NCBI GenBank assembly: GCA_003476685.1
Contig: DMVN01000109.1
Location: 5,807-13,634 of the forward strand
Length of the DNA: 7,828 nucleotides
Source: Acidobacteriota bacterium
GTDB taxonomy: Bacteria > Acidobacteriota > Aminicenantia > Aminicenantales > Saccharicenantaceae
Direction: 5' to 3'
The notes beneath the pieces were generated by a model. The model had not been told where the DNA came from, searched no databases, and worked only from the letters and a program-made list of their open reading frames with translations. Both the position numbers and the translations under genes were made by a program. This document shows, piece by piece, positions 6,079-7,828 of this stretch. How positions within the stretch are numbered: the first letter of the stretch is position 1; every line of letters begins with the position of its first letter.

Positions 6079-7416
6079 TCAACCTTCTGGTCTGGAGCGG
6101 GCCAGGCGGCGCATAGTCAGGTAGAGGGGGAAACCCAGCAGCAGGAAAATTGAACCCAGCAGCGCCTGACGCGGCTGGGAAACCAGGACGTTGACGGTGA
6201 TGGTGAGCAGGAAAAAAATAAACAGGGCCGGCAACACCGGGTAAAGAGGCATCCGGAAGCCACTGTAACTTTCCGATTTTTTCCGGGCTCTGGCCCTCAG
6301 GACAAAGATGGTCGAAGCCACCACGGCGATTCCCAGGCTGTCCAGGAACATCACATAGTTGACGATGTTTTCAAAAGTCCTGAGGAAAGCCAGGCTCAGC
6401 AGCATGAAAGCTCCCAGGAACAGCAGGCCGAATTCCTGCACCTGGGTTTTGGGGTTAACTTTCTTGAAGATGGCCGGCAGGGTGCGGTCCTCAGCCATGG
6501 CCAGGTAAGTGCGGGGAAGCTGCATCAGGATGGCGTTGAGAAAACCCAGGGCCGACAGGAAAATGGCCAGCGAAACAAATTTATGGCCGGCCCCGCCGAA
6601 GACCACCCGGGCGGTTTCGGCTGCTACCAGCTTGGCTTCCGACATTCCCGGGATTCCCAGCACCCGCCAATAGGCGAAATTGATTAGCAAGTAACAGCCA
6701 ATCACTATCAGCATGCCCGAAATTACAGCCTGGGGCAGGTTCTTGCTGGAATCCTTCAGGTCAGCTCCGAGGTTGATGGTTTGCTGGTAACCCCCGTAGC
6801 TAAAAAATACCGAGATAAAACCCAGCCCCAGCGCCCGCCACCAGGGATTGTCAAGCGGCAGCGAAGACGCGGTCAGGGCCGGGCTGCTCTGCCGGCTGAA
6901 AAGACCGGCTGTGGCCAGGACGGCAATCAGAATAATCTTGGACAGGCTGAGGATATTCTGGGTCCGGGCGCCCGATTTTATGCCGATGTAGTTGAGCACC
7001 ACCAGCACAATCACCATAGAAAAAGCCAGAAACAGGATGTTCTGTCCGGTCCGGGCTTTTTCCGGCAGGATGATGGGGGCCAGGTACTCGGCTCCGATCA
7101 GCGCCACTCCGGCTCCACTGGCAGTGTTGATGATAAAGACGTTAGCCCAGTTAAGCAGGAAAGCCAGCAGCGAATTGTAGCTTTCAGCCACCACCCGGTA
7201 ATAGGAACCGGGGTGGGGGAAGCGGGCCCCGATTTCAGCAAAGGTCAGGGCTCCAACCAGGGTTATGAGGCCTCCGGCTATCCAGGCTGTGAAAAAGAGG
7301 AAAGGGGTGCGAGTGGCTGAGGCTACCATGGCCGGGGTCCGGAAGATGCCAATGCCGATGACCAGGCTGACCACCACCATGGTCACGTCGAAAGTATTAA
7401 GCCTGGCTTTTATCAT
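6079..7416 (-). CDS. APC superfamily amino acid permease (AA_permease_2 / LAT-like)
   Basis: Inner-membrane amino acid transporter, 445 aa, with about 12 hydrophobic helices. Landmarks: the unwound TM1 motif GIGIFRTP (21-28); the TM2-3 region AEIGARFPHPGSYYRVVAE (60-78), the family's Gly-Gly-x-Tyr region, here read as PGSYY; TM6 FSYGGYQQTINLGADLKD (205-222) followed by KNLPQAVISG (225-234), equivalent to the typical E-x-P-x-(K/R)-N-x-P-R segment; and PRTYLAMAEDRTLPAIF (281-297). The substrate cannot be read from sequence. Relatives include Ser/Thr exchangers, and broad neutral amino acid transport is the default guess. The C-terminus is short and basic. ATG at 7416-7414 is well placed (about eight residues before TM1) and an in-frame TAA lies a few codons upstream, but no ribosome binding site is visible. 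The gene is convergent with the LOG gene, and I see no strong terminator in the 30-bp gap. Confidence 0.9.
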   Translation of the reverse strand: MIKARLNTFDVTMVVVSLVIGIGIFRTPAMVASATRTPFLFFTAWIAGGLITLVGALTFAEIGARFPHPGSYYRVVAESYNSLLAFLLNWANVFIINTASGAGVALIGAEYLAPIILPEKARTGQNILFLAFSMVIVLVVLNYIGIKSGARTQNILSLSKIILIAVLATAGLFSRQSSPALTASSLPLDNPWWRALGLGFISVFFSYGGYQQTINLGADLKDSSKNLPQAVISGMLIVIGCYLLINFAYWRVLGIPGMSEAKLVAAETARVVFGGAGHKFVSLAIFLSALGFLNAILMQLPRTYLAMAEDRTLPAIFKKVNPKTQVQEFGLLFLGAFMLLSLAFLRTFENIVNYVMFLDSLGIAVVASTIFVLRARARKKSESYSGFRMPLYPVLPALFIFFLLTITVNVLVSQPRQALLGSIFLLLGFPLYLTMRRLARSRPEG

Positions 7417-7481
7417 GGTTAAGTATGCGGCAGTTTATAGATTTACATTCTTTGAATCCTCAGAGCATTTAAGTTCATAAA

Positions 7482-7512
7482 AGACCTGAAGTTAAACATT
7501 GTGAAACGGTCT
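7482..7512 (-). other. Weak leader hairpin followed by a short T run
   Basis: Read on the minus strand, AGACC (7512-7508) can pair with GGTCT (7486-7482), with a 21-nt loop, and TTTT-A follows directly. It lies inside the predicted permease leader. The shape recalls a weak attenuator, but a 5-bp stem with a long loop is marginal. Confidence 0.15.
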
Positions 7513-7535
7513 CATAAGAATCACAAACAGCATTA

Positions 7536-7564
7536 ATTATCTTCATCTCAGGTGATAAAGGCAA
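7536..7564 (-). promoter_or_regulatory. Candidate promoter for the APC permease
   Basis: On the minus strand TTGCCT (7564-7559) and GATAAT (7541-7536) are separated by 17 bp, matching a sigma70 layout. Transcription would begin near 7529, giving a leader of about 113 nt before ATG 7416. An inverted repeat, ATCTCA at 7544-7549 and TGAGAT at 7571-7576, brackets the -35 box and could be an operator. Apart from this promoter, 7417-7638 holds only the hairpins listed separately; I see no gene there. Confidence 0.4.
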
Positions 7565-7589
7565 ATCTTTTGAGATAATCTATTGAGGA

Positions 7590-7612
7590 CAGGAATCCGG
7601 TCGGATTGCCTG
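7590..7612. repeat. Stem-loop in the permease upstream region
   Basis: CAGGAATCC (7590-7598), loop GGTC, GGATT (7603-7607), one bulged G, CCTG (7609-7612): a 9-bp stem with one bulge. On the plus strand a T-rich stretch follows but no plus-strand gene leads into it; on the minus strand no T run follows. Its role is unknown; it may be a protein-binding dyad or a structural spacer between the two minus-strand genes. Confidence 0.35.
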
Positions 7613-7638
7613 GATTTCTTTTAAGTGAACTGAAACTG

Positions 7639-7669
7639 AAAAAAGGGTCCCTTGAACGGGTGGCGGACC
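7639..7669 (-). terminator. Candidate intrinsic terminator of the right-edge membrane gene
   Basis: On the minus strand GGTCC (7650-7646 on the plus strand reads the same word) pairs with its partner GGACC at plus 7665-7669 around a 14-nt loop. One C and then a run of six T (plus-strand A at 7639-7644) follow. It begins right after the stop codon at 7672-7670. The position and T run are convincing; the 5-bp stem is modest. Confidence 0.5.
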
Positions 7670-7828
7670 TTAATCGTAAAAGTGCTGAAATAAGGTTCTT
7701 TTCCGCCAGAGGTAGAAAAGTGCCCACAGACAGAATATCAGGCTCGGAACAACTATGCTTATCTTGAAAAGGCCGGTCAGTCCGGCTACCAGCAGAACAT
7801 CAAAAAGCCACATCCCGATTCCGATGAG
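7670..7828 (-). CDS. C-terminal part of an unrecognised membrane protein, runs off right edge
   Basis: An open frame of 52 codons enters from the right edge and stops at TAA (7672-7670). The protein reads LIGIGMWLFDVLLVAGLTGL, then FKISIVVPSLIFCLWALFYL, then the basic tail WRKRTLFQHFYD. That is two hydrophobic segments joined by a short loop and closed by an arginine/lysine-rich end that would lie in the cytoplasm by the positive-inside rule. I do not recognise the family. An ATG at 7813-7811 could give a complete 47-aa small membrane protein, but it has no clear ribosome binding site and the preceding residues are also hydrophobic, so a longer protein is more likely. The candidate terminator just after the stop supports a real gene end. 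Confidence 0.6.
   Translation of the reverse strand, partial: LIGIGMWLFDVLLVAGLTGLFKISIVVPSLIFCLWALFYLWRKRTLFQHFYD

Noticed and set aside
7432..7485. Short leader ORF on the minus strand before the permease (MFNFRSFMNLNALRIQRM)
   Set aside because: No ribosome binding site, no run of one amino acid as in classic leader peptides, and AT-rich sequence gives such ORFs readily.
6059..7610. Imperfect 16-bp direct repeat flanking the permease (6059-6074 and 7595-7610, 14 of 16 bases the same)
   Set aside because: A few such pairs are expected by chance in a window this size, and there are no insertion sequence ends, integrase or duplicated target sites to suggest transfer.

Overview
The window comes from a diderm (Gram-negative-type) bacterium. 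The best evidence is a recognisable outer-membrane lipid A 3'-O-deacylase of the LpxR/DUF2219 family, plus exported and lipoprotein-like reading frames. Coding sequence looks moderately GC-rich by eye and the gaps are AT-richer. A deep-branching environmental lineage such as Acidobacteriota/Aminicenantota would fit the gene mix, but that is a low-confidence guess. I see no rRNA, tRNA, CRISPR array, insertion sequence or phage gene.

Layout on the + strand: (1) a TPR-repeat protein whose reading frame runs off the left edge and whose visible N-terminus looks like a lipoprotein signal peptide; (2) a 162-bp AT-rich gap with a good sigma70-type promoter whose -10 lies inside a perfect dyad touching the next ATG; (3) a divergent PlsC-like acyltransferase; (4) a 14-TM-class POT/PTR peptide-type transporter behind a strong ribosome binding site; (5) an LpxR-like lipid A deacylase with no clear start signal; (6) a LOG-family nucleoside 5'-monophosphate phosphoribohydrolase. 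On the - strand: (7) an APC amino acid permease, convergent with the LOG gene, with a roughly 110-nt predicted leader; (8) the C-terminal end of an unrecognised membrane protein entering from the right edge, followed by a candidate terminator.

No single pathway joins these genes. The themes are envelope lipid chemistry (acyltransferase, lipid A deacylase) and uptake of nitrogenous nutrients (POT and APC transporters). The acyltransferase and transporter are probably one transcription unit (54-bp gap). The LpxR-like and LOG genes may continue it or form a second unit (87- and 28-bp gaps).

I did not find a clearly new multi-gene system. The points most worth following are active-site and coupling-motif deviations in two otherwise ordinary families (an HX5D acyltransferase that also lacks the usual motif III Glu, and a POT transporter lacking the first Glu of ExxER), the apparently leaderless promoter/dyad at the acyltransferase, and the start-site problems at the left edge and at the LpxR-like gene.
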